Assembly (NCBI GenBank): GCA_964523165.1
Contig: CAZFXZ010000004.1
Location: 1-32,251, forward strand
Origin: CAZFXZ01 sp964523165
GTDB lineage: Bacteria; Patescibacteriota; Patescibacteriia; JACRDY01
Length of the DNA stretch: 32,251 nucleotides
Direction: 5' to 3'
A model generated the notes under the pieces. The model did no database searches. It saw only the letters and a list, made by a program, of their open reading frames with translations, and was not told the DNA's origin. Shown piece after piece: positions 22,934 through 30,737 of the stretch (position 1 is its first letter; each line of letters starts with the position of its first letter). The position numbers and the translations under genes were made by a program.

Positions 22934-25732
22934 ATGGAAGAAAAAAAACCTCAACCTCATTTTTACGTCAGTCGTTGTCCGATATGCTCTGGCCAGGGCT
23001 GCGCAACTTGTCGTAGTCAAGGTTTAGGTTTGTGGTATTCGGATTTTGCCACCAAACCGCGCCAATATGTGATTATTTGGGATAAGCAAATTGATTGGTC
23101 ACATATTATTTTGGATCGGATCGAAAAGTTTAGTCGACTAATTTGGCAGGTCGGGCTATTAATTTTTGCCGTCGTCGGTATTGTTTGGGGTCTGGCGGCT
23201 TATGAGCCGTATGTGTTAAATGGCAAAATCATTAGTCTTGATTTTTGGCCTTTAGATATCAGCTATCGCGGTTGGCCGACGACTTTAGTCCACGATTGGC
23301 GGACGGGGTTTTTGTGTCTGGCGGTTTTAGCGGCGTTATATTTATATAGTCGCTTGGATCGTTTAAGTGACAAAAAACAAAAAGTCCTAAAAAAATCTTG
23401 GCAGGCCCGAGTCGCCAGTCAACAAATCCCGACCGCGCCGCTTTTAGGCGATATTATAAAAAGCAATTTAAAAAAAATTGACGCCAGCCTAGCTTGTGAT
23501 GAAGAAAGTTTAGAAGTGGTAAGACAAGCTTGGCGTTTGGCTAAAAATTGGCGCCATGCCCAAGTTTTGCCGATCCATTTTTTGGCTGCTTTGCTGTCAG
23601 CCAAAAGTGTCAGTCAAATTTTTGCCCGTCTGGGCGTTGATTGGCAAAAGATGACTGAGGCGACTAAGCAAGCCTTGGCCAGTTTGCCGCGCCTGACCGA
23701 CGAGCCAATCTTTGGTTTGGCTGGTAAATCGATTATGTTGCAAGCTTATCAACAAGCTTATTATGGTGGGCGCGACAACATCAGTCCAGCCGAAATTTTG
23801 TTGGCGGTCGATAGTGATGAACATTTTTTGTCAGCCAGTGTTTTGGAAGATCTGGGTATTGATTTGGCCAAAATTCGCAACGTCACAGTTTGGTTGCAAA
23901 TCAATCAATTTTTAGTTAAGCAATGGAAGCATTATCACAGTTTGGGTTTGCGGCGACCCAAGGGCGATATGAACAAAGCCATGACCGCTCTGATGACACC
24001 GTTTTTGGATCAATTTAGCAGTGATCTGACGCGTCAGGCCATGATGGGTGGTTTTGGTCCGGTTGTGGGTCGGACTTCGGAAATCGAGGAAATTTTGCGT
24101 CTAGCCCAAAGCCAGGCTCGAGGTATTGTTTTGGTTGGTCCGCCGGGTGTTGGCAAGACGGCCCTGATCGAAAGTTTGGCTCAAAAAATGATCGCTGATG
24201 ATGTGCCAGAAATTTGGCGCGACAAACGTCTAGTTTCGATTAGCGTCAGTCGTTTGCTGGCTGGAGCTGATGCCGCCTTAGCCAATCAGCGCTTATTGCA
24301 AATTTTTTACGAAATCCAAAAAGCCGGCAATATTATCGTGGTCATAGAAAATATTCACGACCTAGTCGGCATCTCGGTTGGCAATCAACAGAGTTTGGAT
24401 TTGGCCGAAGTTTTGGGTAACTATTTGGCCAAAAGTCAAACTATGGTTGTGGCCACTTCCACGCCCGAAGATTATCATTCGTTAGATGGTGTGCCGGAAT
24501 TAAAAAATTTATTGGAAAAAGTCTTAATTGATGAGCCAGCAATCAATGAAGCCATCCAAATGACGGCCAGCAAAATCGGCAGTTTTGAGTATCAGCAAGG
24601 CGTGTATTTTTCTTACGATGCCGTAGCTAAAGCCGTGGAATTGTCGGCTCGCTTGCTCCATGATTATTATTTACCAGCCAAAGCCATAAATTTATTGCAA
24701 GAAGTGGCGGTGGCAGTCGGGACCCATCAGCAGACTAAACATTATCAGACAGTCACGGCCGAAGATGTAACCAAGCTAATTTCCCAAAAAACCAACGTGC
24801 CGTTGACCAACATCGATGAGCAGGAAAGTGAAAAACTAACCAATCTGGAAGAAAAAATCGCCAATCGCGTCATTGGCCAAAGTTTGGCCGTCAAGTCGGT
24901 CGCCGCGGCTTTGCGACGAGCTCGAGCTCAGGTCCGCGACACCAAAAAACCTATTGCCAACTTTTTGTTTGTCGGACCAACCGGCGTGGGTAAAACCGAA
25001 TTGGCTAAAACCATCGCCGATGTGTATTTTGGTGACGAAAAGCGTCTCTTGCGTTTTGATATGTCTGAATACCAAACTCAAGAAAGTTTGTATCGCTTGA
25101 TCGGCTCACCCGGCGGCGGATCGCAACGCGGTTTGTTGACCGATCAGGTCCACGCCCAACCTTTTGCTTTAATTTTATTTGATGAAATTGAAAAAGCCCA
25201 TCCCGATATTCTCAACGTCTTTTTGCAAGTCATGGACGATGGTCGGTTGACGGACGCCACCGGCAAAACCATTGATTTTACCAATACCATCATTATTATG
25301 ACCTCCAACGCCGCCACATCTTTTATCAGTCAGCAGTTGGCGGCTGGACAAACAGTGGTTCAAGTTCAGCAACAGTTAGTCAATCAGGAGTTGCTACGTT
25401 ATTTCCGGCCAGAGTTTTTGAATCGTTTTGACAGTATCGAGTTGTTTAGTCCGCTGACGATGACCGAAGTCGTGGCCATCGCCAAGCTCTTGATAAAAAA
25501 ATCAGCCGATCGTTTGGTCGAACGCGGCATCACTTTGCAAGTTAGCCCGGCTGCCGTGACCGAGTTGGCCAATCAAGGTTTTGATCCTCAGTATGGGGCG
25601 CGACCCTTACGTCGTGTTATCCAGCAGCAAATTGATGATGTTTTGGCTAAATTGCTGATTGAAGGTCGTCTGCATCGTCGTGATGTGGTGATGATTGATA
25701 CCGGCGGACAAGTCAACGTCCGTCAATCTTGA
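22934..25732 (+). CDS. Membrane-anchored Clp-type (Hsp100) AAA+ ATPase with a degenerate first ATPase module
   Basis: The 932-residue product starts with a Cys cluster (CPICSGQGCATC, about 15-26) resembling a zinc ribbon, then two membrane helices (about 70-90 and 124-139). A ClpN-like helical region (about 195-330) is followed by two AAA+ modules. Module 1 has a good Walker A (GPPGVGKT, 402-409), but the Walker B position reads VVIEN (469-473) instead of hhhhDE. The usual arginine-finger ERRF is replaced by KNLL (524-527). Module 2 is intact: GPTGVGKT (681-688), LILFDE (746-751), RPEFLNRFD and sensor 2 GARPLRR. No ClpB-type coiled-coil M domain and no IGF/IGL ClpP-docking loop are visible. 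It could be a membrane unfoldase or disaggregase driven by module 2 only. ATG 22934 is preferred, as the upstream open frame overlaps the previous gene. Confidence 0.88.
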   Translation: MEEKKPQPHFYVSRCPICSGQGCATCRSQGLGLWYSDFATKPRQYVIIWDKQIDWSHIILDRIEKFSRLIWQVGLLIFAVVGIVWGLAAYEPYVLNGKIISLDFWPLDISYRGWPTTLVHDWRTGFLCLAVLAALYLYSRLDRLSDKKQKVLKKSWQARVASQQIPTAPLLGDIIKSNLKKIDASLACDEESLEVVRQAWRLAKNWRHAQVLPIHFLAALLSAKSVSQIFARLGVDWQKMTEATKQALASLPRLTDEPIFGLAGKSIMLQAYQQAYYGGRDNISPAEILLAVDSDEHFLSASVLEDLGIDLAKIRNVTVWLQINQFLVKQWKHYHSLGLRRPKGDMNKAMTALMTPFLDQFSSDLTRQAMMGGFGPVVGRTSEIEEILRLAQSQARGIVLVGPPGVGKTALIESLAQKMIADDVPEIWRDKRLVSISVSRLLAGADAALANQRLLQIFYEIQKAGNIIVVIENIHDLVGISVGNQQSLDLAEVLGNYLAKSQTMVVATSTPEDYHSLDGVPELKNLLEKVLIDEPAINEAIQMTASKIGSFEYQQGVYFSYDAVAKAVELSARLLHDYYLPAKAINLLQEVAVAVGTHQQTKHYQTVTAEDVTKLISQKTNVPLTNIDEQESEKLTNLEEKIANRVIGQSLAVKSVAAALRRARAQVRDTKKPIANFLFVGPTGVGKTELAKTIADVYFGDEKRLLRFDMSEYQTQESLYRLIGSPGGGSQRGLLTDQVHAQPFALILFDEIEKAHPDILNVFLQVMDDGRLTDATGKTIDFTNTIIIMTSNAATSFISQQLAAGQTVVQVQQQLVNQELLRYFRPEFLNRFDSIELFSPLTMTEVVAIAKLLIKKSADRLVERGITLQVSPAAVTELANQGFDPQYGARPLRRVIQQQIDDVLAKLLIEGRLHRRDVVMIDTGGQVNVRQS

Positions 25733-25733
25733 T

Positions 25734-26831
25734 ATGTTAATTTGGTCATTGCTAGCTGGCTTTACTCTGACCTTGGTTTTGAGTTTATTATTTACGCCGC
25801 TTGTCGCGCTGGCCGCTCGACGTTGGGGGGTGATAGACCAGCCCGGTCCGTCACGAAAAATTCACAGCCGACCCATACCGTTGTTGGGTGGATTGGCCAT
25901 CGGCTTGAGTTTTTTTGTCGGCTTGTTGGTCGTTTGGCGGTATTGGCCCGAGTTGTTGCTCGGCCAAAATTTGCGGCCGCAACAATTACTGGCCATGATT
26001 GGCGCAGGCGGTATTGTTTTGTTGGGCGGAATGTTGGACGATATTTTTGATTTAAAACCTTCGCGACAAATAATTTTTCCGATTTTAGCGGCTATCGTTG
26101 TGATTGCTGGTGGTGTCGGGGTGCAAAAGATTACCAATCCACTAGGTGGTTATTGGCAATTAAACACTTGGCAAATCGTACTCTGGGCCGGACTACCTTA
26201 CACTTTTACGGTCTTGGCCGATAGTTTGAGTTTTACTTGGCTGTTGGGCATGATGTACACGACCAAATTTTTAGACGGTTTGGATGGTTTGGTGAGCGGT
26301 TTGTCGGCCATCGGTGCTTTGTTGATCATGCTGTTTTCGACTATGACACAGTGGTGGCAGCCCGACATCGCTTTGCTGTCGGCCATCTTAGCCGGAGCTT
26401 TGAGTGGTTTTTTGATTTTTAATTGGCATCCGGCCAAAATATTTTTAGGCGAAGGCGGCTCATTGTTTTGTGGTTTGATGTTGGGTTTGCTGGCTATCAT
26501 CGCCGGCGGTAAAATCGCTGTGGCTTTATTGGTTATGGGCCTGCCGATTTTAGATGTTGTCTGGGTTATTGCCCGCCGTTTGATTTGGGAAAAACGCTCG
26601 CCGTTTCGGACGGCCGATCGCAAACATTTACATTTTCGACTTTTTGACTTGGGTTTGAGTCAGCGCCAAACCGTCGGACTTTTTTACGCCGTAGCTTTGT
26701 TGTTTGGTTCGACGGCTTTATTTTTACAAAGTCGCGGCAAAATCATCGCTTTGGCGATTTTGGCGGTGCTGATGGTGCTGTTGGCCGGATTTCTAGTTTG
26801 GAAACTGCCAGCCCGCCCCGGTGGTGAATAA
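25734..26831 (+). CDS. WecA/TagO/MraY-type polyprenyl-phosphate glycosyl-1-phosphate transferase
   Basis: Members of this family start envelope glycan synthesis by moving a sugar-1-phosphate from a UDP-sugar to undecaprenyl phosphate. The 365-residue product has about ten membrane helices and the typical loops: the N-terminal IDQPGPSRKIHSRPIPLLGGLAIG, the acidic LDDIFDLKPSRQI (DDxxD, 102-106), the sugar-binding TTKFLDGLDGL (176-186) and GEGGSLFCGLMLG. The His-rich loop near the end reads DRKHLHFRLFDLGLSQRQ. Two positions differ from the usual pattern: the Asn residues before DGxDGL are Thr, and HxHH is HLHF. It is nearer WecA/TagO than MraY. The start is one base after the Clp-like stop. The sugar is unknown. 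Confidence 0.88.
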   Translation: MLIWSLLAGFTLTLVLSLLFTPLVALAARRWGVIDQPGPSRKIHSRPIPLLGGLAIGLSFFVGLLVVWRYWPELLLGQNLRPQQLLAMIGAGGIVLLGGMLDDIFDLKPSRQIIFPILAAIVVIAGGVGVQKITNPLGGYWQLNTWQIVLWAGLPYTFTVLADSLSFTWLLGMMYTTKFLDGLDGLVSGLSAIGALLIMLFSTMTQWWQPDIALLSAILAGALSGFLIFNWHPAKIFLGEGGSLFCGLMLGLLAIIAGGKIAVALLVMGLPILDVVWVIARRLIWEKRSPFRTADRKHLHFRLFDLGLSQRQTVGLFYAVALLFGSTALFLQSRGKIIALAILAVLMVLLAGFLVWKLPARPGGE

Positions 26832-26841
26832 TCGTCCTAAT

Positions 26842-26850
26842 TGCTATAAT
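26842..26850 (+). promoter_or_regulatory. Extended -10 promoter of the M16 protease gene
   Basis: TGCTATAAT, identical to the elements before gatC and the gene at 22560, stands 12 bases before ATG 26863. It starts just after the WecA-like stop. No convincing -35 is seen. The predicted leader is about five bases. Confidence 0.68.
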
Positions 26851-26862
26851 AAGCCTAACCTT

Positions 26863-28128
26863 ATGTCCAAGTTAGCCCGTTTAAACAACGGTTTACCAGT
26901 CATTACCATCCCTTTGCCGCAAACTCAAACGGTAACCTTGTTTATTACGGCCGGAGTTGGTTCGCGTTTTGAAATGGCTAATCGCTTGGGCATCTCACAT
27001 TGCTTAGAACACATGGTTTTTAAGGGGACTAAAAGTTATCCGTCAGCCAAAATCATTTCTCAGACCCTAGATGCGTTGGGTGCTCATTATAACGCTTACA
27101 CCAGCAAAGATCACACGGCTTATTATGTTAAAGTCGCCAGTCAACACGGCGCCATCGCCGCCAAAATTTTGGCCGAAATGGTTTTTGCTCCCAAACTATC
27201 AGCCAAAGAATTGGCCTCCGAAAAAGGTGTGATCATTGAAGAAATCAAGATGTACGAAGATAATCCCTTGATGCATATCGAAAATATTATCGAAGAAAGC
27301 GTTTTTGCTCGTCATGATTTGGGTCGCTTGATCATCGGTAGTCGGCAAACTGTTAGCAATATCTCGGCTGGCGACTTGGCGACTTGGCGAGTTTCTCACT
27401 ATCGGCCGGATAATATGGCTTTGATTGTGGCCGGACAAATTGATGAAAATTTACAAAAAGTTATCGCTCAAAATTTTGGTCAATATCGAGCGGCGCCAAA
27501 ACCTCGACGGATCAAAAAGTTTTTTGTCCAACAAAAGACCGCCCGCACTAATATTGTCGATCGCTCAACTGAGCAAGCTCAATTGTCGTTAGGCTGGGCC
27601 GGTTTGGCTCAAGCTAGCTCTGACGCCTCAGTCGTAAATGTATTGGCGGTGTTGTTGGGCGGGACGATGAGCTCTCGGCTCTTTACTCAAGTCCGAGAAA
27701 AACGCGGACTGGCTTATTATATTCGCGCTCATCACGACAGTTATGTTGATACTGGGATTTTTACGATTCAGGCCGGCGTTGATCCCAAAAAGATCCCGGC
27801 TGCGCTGACGGTTATCAGCCAAGAATTAGCCAAAATCAAAAAAACACCACCGTCGAGCTCAGAGTTGCGTCGAGCTCAAGAGCATATCAAGGGTTCATTA
27901 CTGATCAGTTTGGAAGATTCGTCTCATATGGCTCAGTGGTATGGCAGTCAATATATTGTGGCCGGTAAGGTGGCTAATCCGACTGATCGGTTAAATAAAA
28001 TTATGGCGGTCAAGGCGACCGATATCAGTCGTTTAGCCAAAAAAATCTTTGTGCAAAACAAAACCAATTTAGCCTTGATTGGTCCGACGGCTTCATCGTC
28101 GGCTCTGTTGGCTAAATTAAAATTTTAA
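26863..28128 (+). CDS. M16-family zinc metalloprotease
   Basis: The 421-residue product is an M16B (processing peptidase-like) protease. The inverted zinc motif HxxEH is present as HCLEH (His46, Glu49, His50). The third ligand lies in EKGVIIEEIKMYEDNP (about 120-134), so this is the active subunit type. The second half-domain shows EQAQLSLGWAGL, GGTMSSRLFTQVREKRGLAYYIRAHHDSYVDTGIFTIQAGV and the RAQEHIKGSLLISLEDS helix, which are typical. There is no signal peptide. I chose ATG 26863 because the upstream GTG at 26821 is within the previous gene and the promoter lies between the two. The stop abuts the start of the pilin gene. Confidence 0.94.
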   Translation: MSKLARLNNGLPVITIPLPQTQTVTLFITAGVGSRFEMANRLGISHCLEHMVFKGTKSYPSAKIISQTLDALGAHYNAYTSKDHTAYYVKVASQHGAIAAKILAEMVFAPKLSAKELASEKGVIIEEIKMYEDNPLMHIENIIEESVFARHDLGRLIIGSRQTVSNISAGDLATWRVSHYRPDNMALIVAGQIDENLQKVIAQNFGQYRAAPKPRRIKKFFVQQKTARTNIVDRSTEQAQLSLGWAGLAQASSDASVVNVLAVLLGGTMSSRLFTQVREKRGLAYYIRAHHDSYVDTGIFTIQAGVDPKKIPAALTVISQELAKIKKTPPSSSELRRAQEHIKGSLLISLEDSSHMAQWYGSQYIVAGKVANPTDRLNKIMAVKATDISRLAKKIFVQNKTNLALIGPTASSSALLAKLKF

Positions 28129-28686
28129 ATGATGGCCAAATCTTTATCTTTACAAAGTGGGGCGACGTTGGTTGAGTTGATGGTAGCAATTTCCATCATC
28201 GTTTTTTTGGCCTCGCTGTCGGTGGTGATTTTGCGTGAGGCGCAAATTAAGACCCGTGACACCATTCGAGCTAATGATTTGCAAGCCATTAGCCAAGCTT
28301 TAAATGTTTATCATCAAGATACTGGACATTATCCATCAACGGCCGGTCAGTGGTGGGGGAGTTGCGCCCAAGATGCTTGTCATGCTGATTGGGGTTTGGC
28401 TACCAGCGATTGGATACCCGACTTGGCGCCAAAATATATTTCCTATCTGCCGCTTGATCCGTTAGCTGATAGCTGTTTGGGGCGCTGTTATTTGTATCGG
28501 TCCGATGGTCAAGATTACAAAGTTTTGGCCCAGTTTGTGGAAAGTCCGATCCGAGAAAATTATCTTAGCTTGATTGACCCGTATCGAGATGGGACTTTTG
28601 AAGAGCCGCAAGAAAATTGTTTACAAAATGTAGTCAACACGGCTTTTGCCTGGAGCGTTTATTCTCCGGGCGCTAAATGTTGGTAA
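28129..28686 (+). CDS. Type II secretion/type IV pilin-like protein with a G/A processing site
   Basis: The 185-residue product has a leader with one lysine (MMAKSLSLQSG), then ATLVELMVAISIIVFLASLSVV, a class III prepilin signature in which the residue after the cleavage glycine is Ala in place of Phe; Glu at +5 is kept. The rest resembles a major pseudopilin: the alpha-helical stalk continues through RANDLQAISQALNVYHQDTGHYPS, the GspG-like segment. Paired cysteines follow (CAQDACHADW and CLGRCY). Either of the tandem ATG codons (28129, 28132) may be used. It follows M16 with no spacing and overlaps the upstream open frame of tpiA. Confidence 0.85.
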   Translation: MMAKSLSLQSGATLVELMVAISIIVFLASLSVVILREAQIKTRDTIRANDLQAISQALNVYHQDTGHYPSTAGQWWGSCAQDACHADWGLATSDWIPDLAPKYISYLPLDPLADSCLGRCYLYRSDGQDYKVLAQFVESPIRENYLSLIDPYRDGTFEEPQENCLQNVVNTAFAWSVYSPGAKCW

Positions 28687-28691
28687 AAAAT

Positions 28692-29465
28692 ATGTCTGCT
28701 ACTAAACAACCAATCGTTATTGCCAACTGGAAGATGAAATTATCCGTCAAGCAAAGTTTACAATTGGCCAAAAGTTATCGTCGAGCCGCGGCTTGGGGTC
28801 ATAAAGTCGATATTGTTGTTTGTCCCTCAGCTCTAGTTTTGTCGGCCGTCAAAGAAATTTTTGGGCGCAAACATTTGGCTTTGGGTTTGCAAGACAGCTC
28901 GGCTGCGGCCAGTGGCGCTTACACCGGACAAATTTCTCCCGCTCATGGTCGCGAGCTGGGTGCTGAATATGTCATCTTGGGTCATTCTGAAGTTCGAGCG
29001 ACTGGTCAAAACGACGAACTGATTGGCGCTAAAGTGGCGGCGGCACTTAAAGCTGGACTAACGCCGATCGTTTGTCTGGGGGAAAGTTTAGACCAACGCG
29101 GTCAAAATTTAGCCGATCAAGTTGTCGAACGACAATTTGATGGCATTTTTAAAAATATTGATTTAAGTGGCGGTGAAATAGTTATGGCTTATGAGCCGAG
29201 TTGGACGATTAGTGACGCCGGCAGTCGGCCAGCTCTACCTTCAGAAATAGATCACAGTTGTCGTTTGATTGAAGAGTTGGTGATCGATCGTTTTGGTCAA
29301 AATGCCTTTGACAGACAGGTCCGAATTGTGTATGGTGGGACCGTCAATGTCGGCAATATTGATCACTTTATGACCCTAGAAAATGTCGATGGATTTTTGG
29401 TCGGCAGTGATAGTTTAAATGATGTTAACTGGCTAGAATTAGTTAAAAAAATTAGCACAAAATAA
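28692..29465 (+). CDS. tpiA: Triosephosphate isomerase
   Basis: TpiA interconverts dihydroxyacetone phosphate and glyceraldehyde 3-phosphate in glycolysis. The 257-residue product has the catalytic Lys14 in ANWKMK, His98 in ILGHSEVR and Glu168 in AYEPSW, with late phosphate-binding loops VYGGTVNVGNI and VDGFLVGSDSL. Two loops differ from the textbook form: HSERR is HSEVR, and the flexible loop 6 WAIGTG is WTISDAG followed by SRPALP. I preferred ATG 28692 over the ATG at 28677, which overlaps the pilin stop and would add five residues before the usual N-terminus. No other glycolytic gene is in the window. Confidence 0.94.
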   Translation: MSATKQPIVIANWKMKLSVKQSLQLAKSYRRAAAWGHKVDIVVCPSALVLSAVKEIFGRKHLALGLQDSSAAASGAYTGQISPAHGRELGAEYVILGHSEVRATGQNDELIGAKVAAALKAGLTPIVCLGESLDQRGQNLADQVVERQFDGIFKNIDLSGGEIVMAYEPSWTISDAGSRPALPSEIDHSCRLIEELVIDRFGQNAFDRQVRIVYGGTVNVGNIDHFMTLENVDGFLVGSDSLNDVNWLELVKKISTK

Positions 29466-29469
29466 ATTT

Positions 29470-30381
29470 ATGACTTTGGGCATGATTATTCCTTTAGCTC
29501 TGATCGTCGTGGCTTTGTTGATCATCGTGGTAGTGGTGGTCAGAAAATTTCCCAATTTGTTGGCTTTAGACGTTGATGCTTTGCCGGGCCAAAAAGAAAC
29601 CGCCACACGCAATCGTTTGCTTTGGGAAAAGATGGCCCGACAAGTCCGCGATCAATCACGTCGTTTGGGCAAAGCCGTCCAACCGGCGGCTGTGGGGTTG
29701 GTTAAGGGTGTTAAAAAAGGTTATATCAAGGCCGTGGAGCTAGAACGCTCTTATCGTCAAAAAATGGGCCCGCGTTCGATCCAAGAGCAAGAAAAGGTGG
29801 ATGCTAAGACTGACACGCTCGTCGAGCAAGCTTATGAAAATTTGAAAGAAGATAATTTTGAACAAGCTGAAAAAAAGTTTATCGACGCTATTGCCTTAGA
29901 TCACAAAGACATCGAAGCTTATAAGGGCTTGGGCGAATTGTATTTGGAGCAGGGCAATGTCGAAGAAGCCAGGCAAGCTTTTGAACACGTTTTGCGTCTC
30001 AATGCCGAAAGTTATGACGCTTTTTCCCAATTGGGGTTAATTGCCAGACAAAAAGGCGAATTGGAAAAAGCTCGGGACTATTTCCAAAAAACCATTGATT
30101 TGGACGCTCAGGGTGCTGTGCATTACATTGATCTAGCCGATGTCTATCGCCAGCTCGGCGACGATCAATCAGCCTTTGAGGCTTTACAAAAAGCTGTTGG
30201 TTTAGAGCCTAATCATCCCCGCAATCTTGACGCTTTGCTGGATCTGAGTATACTAATGGGGAAAATTGATGAAGCTAAAGAGCTGTATGCGCGCCTAGCT
30301 GTTGTCAATCCGGAAAACAAAAAACTACCTGACTTTGAACTGCGTATCCAAGAGTTAGGCGACAAGAAAAAAAAGAAGTAA
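29470..30381 (+). CDS. Membrane-anchored TPR-repeat protein
   Basis: The 303-residue product has an N-terminal membrane helix (about 4-26), a basic juxtamembrane stretch (about 45-100), and then at least four tetratricopeptide repeats from about 115 to 285. Good matches are AYENLKEDNFEQAEKKFIDA, AYKGLGELYLEQGNVEEARQ, AFSQLGLIARQKGELEKARD and HYIDLADVYRQLGDDQSAFE. The acidic/basic tail ends KKKKK. TPR scaffolds serve protein-protein contacts; a role in pilus assembly or envelope machinery would suit the nearby pilin gene but is only a guess. The start follows tpiA after ATTT. It ends about 50 bases before tRNA-Thr. Confidence 0.88.
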   Translation: MTLGMIIPLALIVVALLIIVVVVVRKFPNLLALDVDALPGQKETATRNRLLWEKMARQVRDQSRRLGKAVQPAAVGLVKGVKKGYIKAVELERSYRQKMGPRSIQEQEKVDAKTDTLVEQAYENLKEDNFEQAEKKFIDAIALDHKDIEAYKGLGELYLEQGNVEEARQAFEHVLRLNAESYDAFSQLGLIARQKGELEKARDYFQKTIDLDAQGAVHYIDLADVYRQLGDDQSAFEALQKAVGLEPNHPRNLDALLDLSILMGKIDEAKELYARLAVVNPENKKLPDFELRIQELGDKKKKK

Positions 30382-30432
30382 GCGCAAGGTTTTCTTTGAA
30401 AATTTAGTGATCAAGATTGATTTTTTATTTTT

Positions 30433-30508
30433 GCCGACGTAGCTCAGATGGTAGAGCGCATCCATGGTAAGGATGAGGTCCGCGGTTCAATCCCGCGCGT
30501 CGGCTCCA
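30433..30508 (+). tRNA. tRNA-Thr (anticodon GGT)
   Basis: GCCGACG (30433-30439) pairs with CGTCGGC (30498-30504), followed by T and an encoded CCA (30506-30508). The anticodon arm CATCCATGGTAAGGATG presents GGT. D-arm and T-arm (CGCGGTTCAATCCCGCG) are regular. No clear promoter was found in the 50 bases before it, so read-through from the TPR gene is possible. Confidence 0.96.
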
Positions 30509-30511
30509 CCT

Positions 30512-30527
30512 GTCAGTCGCGACTGAC
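30512..30527. repeat. Perfect 16-bp palindrome between two tRNA genes
   Basis: GTCAGTCGCGACTGAC equals its own reverse complement, with CCT before and GGGG after able to extend a hairpin. It lies four bases after tRNA-Thr and 13 bases before tRNA-Tyr, so it may be a processing or spacing hairpin in the dicistronic tRNA transcript. Confidence 0.7.
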
Positions 30528-30539
30528 GGGGTGCTCCAG

Positions 30540-30626
30540 GGGTCGGTACTCAAGCGGTCAACGAGGGCAGACTGTAAATCTGCTGGCTTTCAGCCTACGA
30601 AGGTTCGAATCCTTCCCGGCCCACCA
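30540..30626 (+). tRNA. tRNA-Tyr (anticodon GTA)
   Basis: GGGTCGG (30540-30546) pairs with CCGGCCC (30616-30622, one T-G pair), followed by A and an encoded CCA (30624-30626). The anticodon arm GCAGACTGTAAATCTGC presents GTA. A long variable arm (TGGCTTTCAGCC) is as expected for bacterial tRNA-Tyr. It is a GUN anticodon tRNA and so a substrate of Tgt (21425). Confidence 0.96.
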
Positions 30627-30627
30627 C

Positions 30628-30655
30628 AAAACACTTCTTTTCGGGGGTGTTTTTT
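30628..30655 (+). terminator. Terminator of the tRNA-Thr/tRNA-Tyr transcript
   Basis: AAAACAC (30628-30634) pairs with GTGTTTT (30647-30653), the stem continuing inward through TTC/GGG with two T-G pairs, and a run of T follows the hairpin. It begins two bases after the tRNA-Tyr CCA. Confidence 0.8.
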
Positions 30656-30660
30656 GTTAT

Positions 30661-30689
30661 TTGGCAGGAAGTCGATTTTTTGCTATAGT
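30661..30689 (+). promoter_or_regulatory. Promoter of the DsbA-like gene
   Basis: TTGGCA (30661-30666) and TATAGT (30684-30689), 17 bases apart, with TGC before the -10 (extended form). Transcription would start near 30696, giving a leader of about 42 bases, one of the few real leaders in the window. CAGACC (30693-30698) and GGTCTG (30709-30714) form a 6-bp hairpin at its very start. No Shine-Dalgarno precedes the ATG. Confidence 0.75.
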
Positions 30690-30737
30690 CTACAGACCAG
30701 ACTTGAAAGGTCTGATTATTATTAATTTATTACAGAC

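Noticed and set aside
26198..26623. 141-codon reverse-strand open frame inside the WecA-like gene
   Set aside because: Shadow of a conserved membrane protein gene; Lys/Pro-rich nonsense composition.
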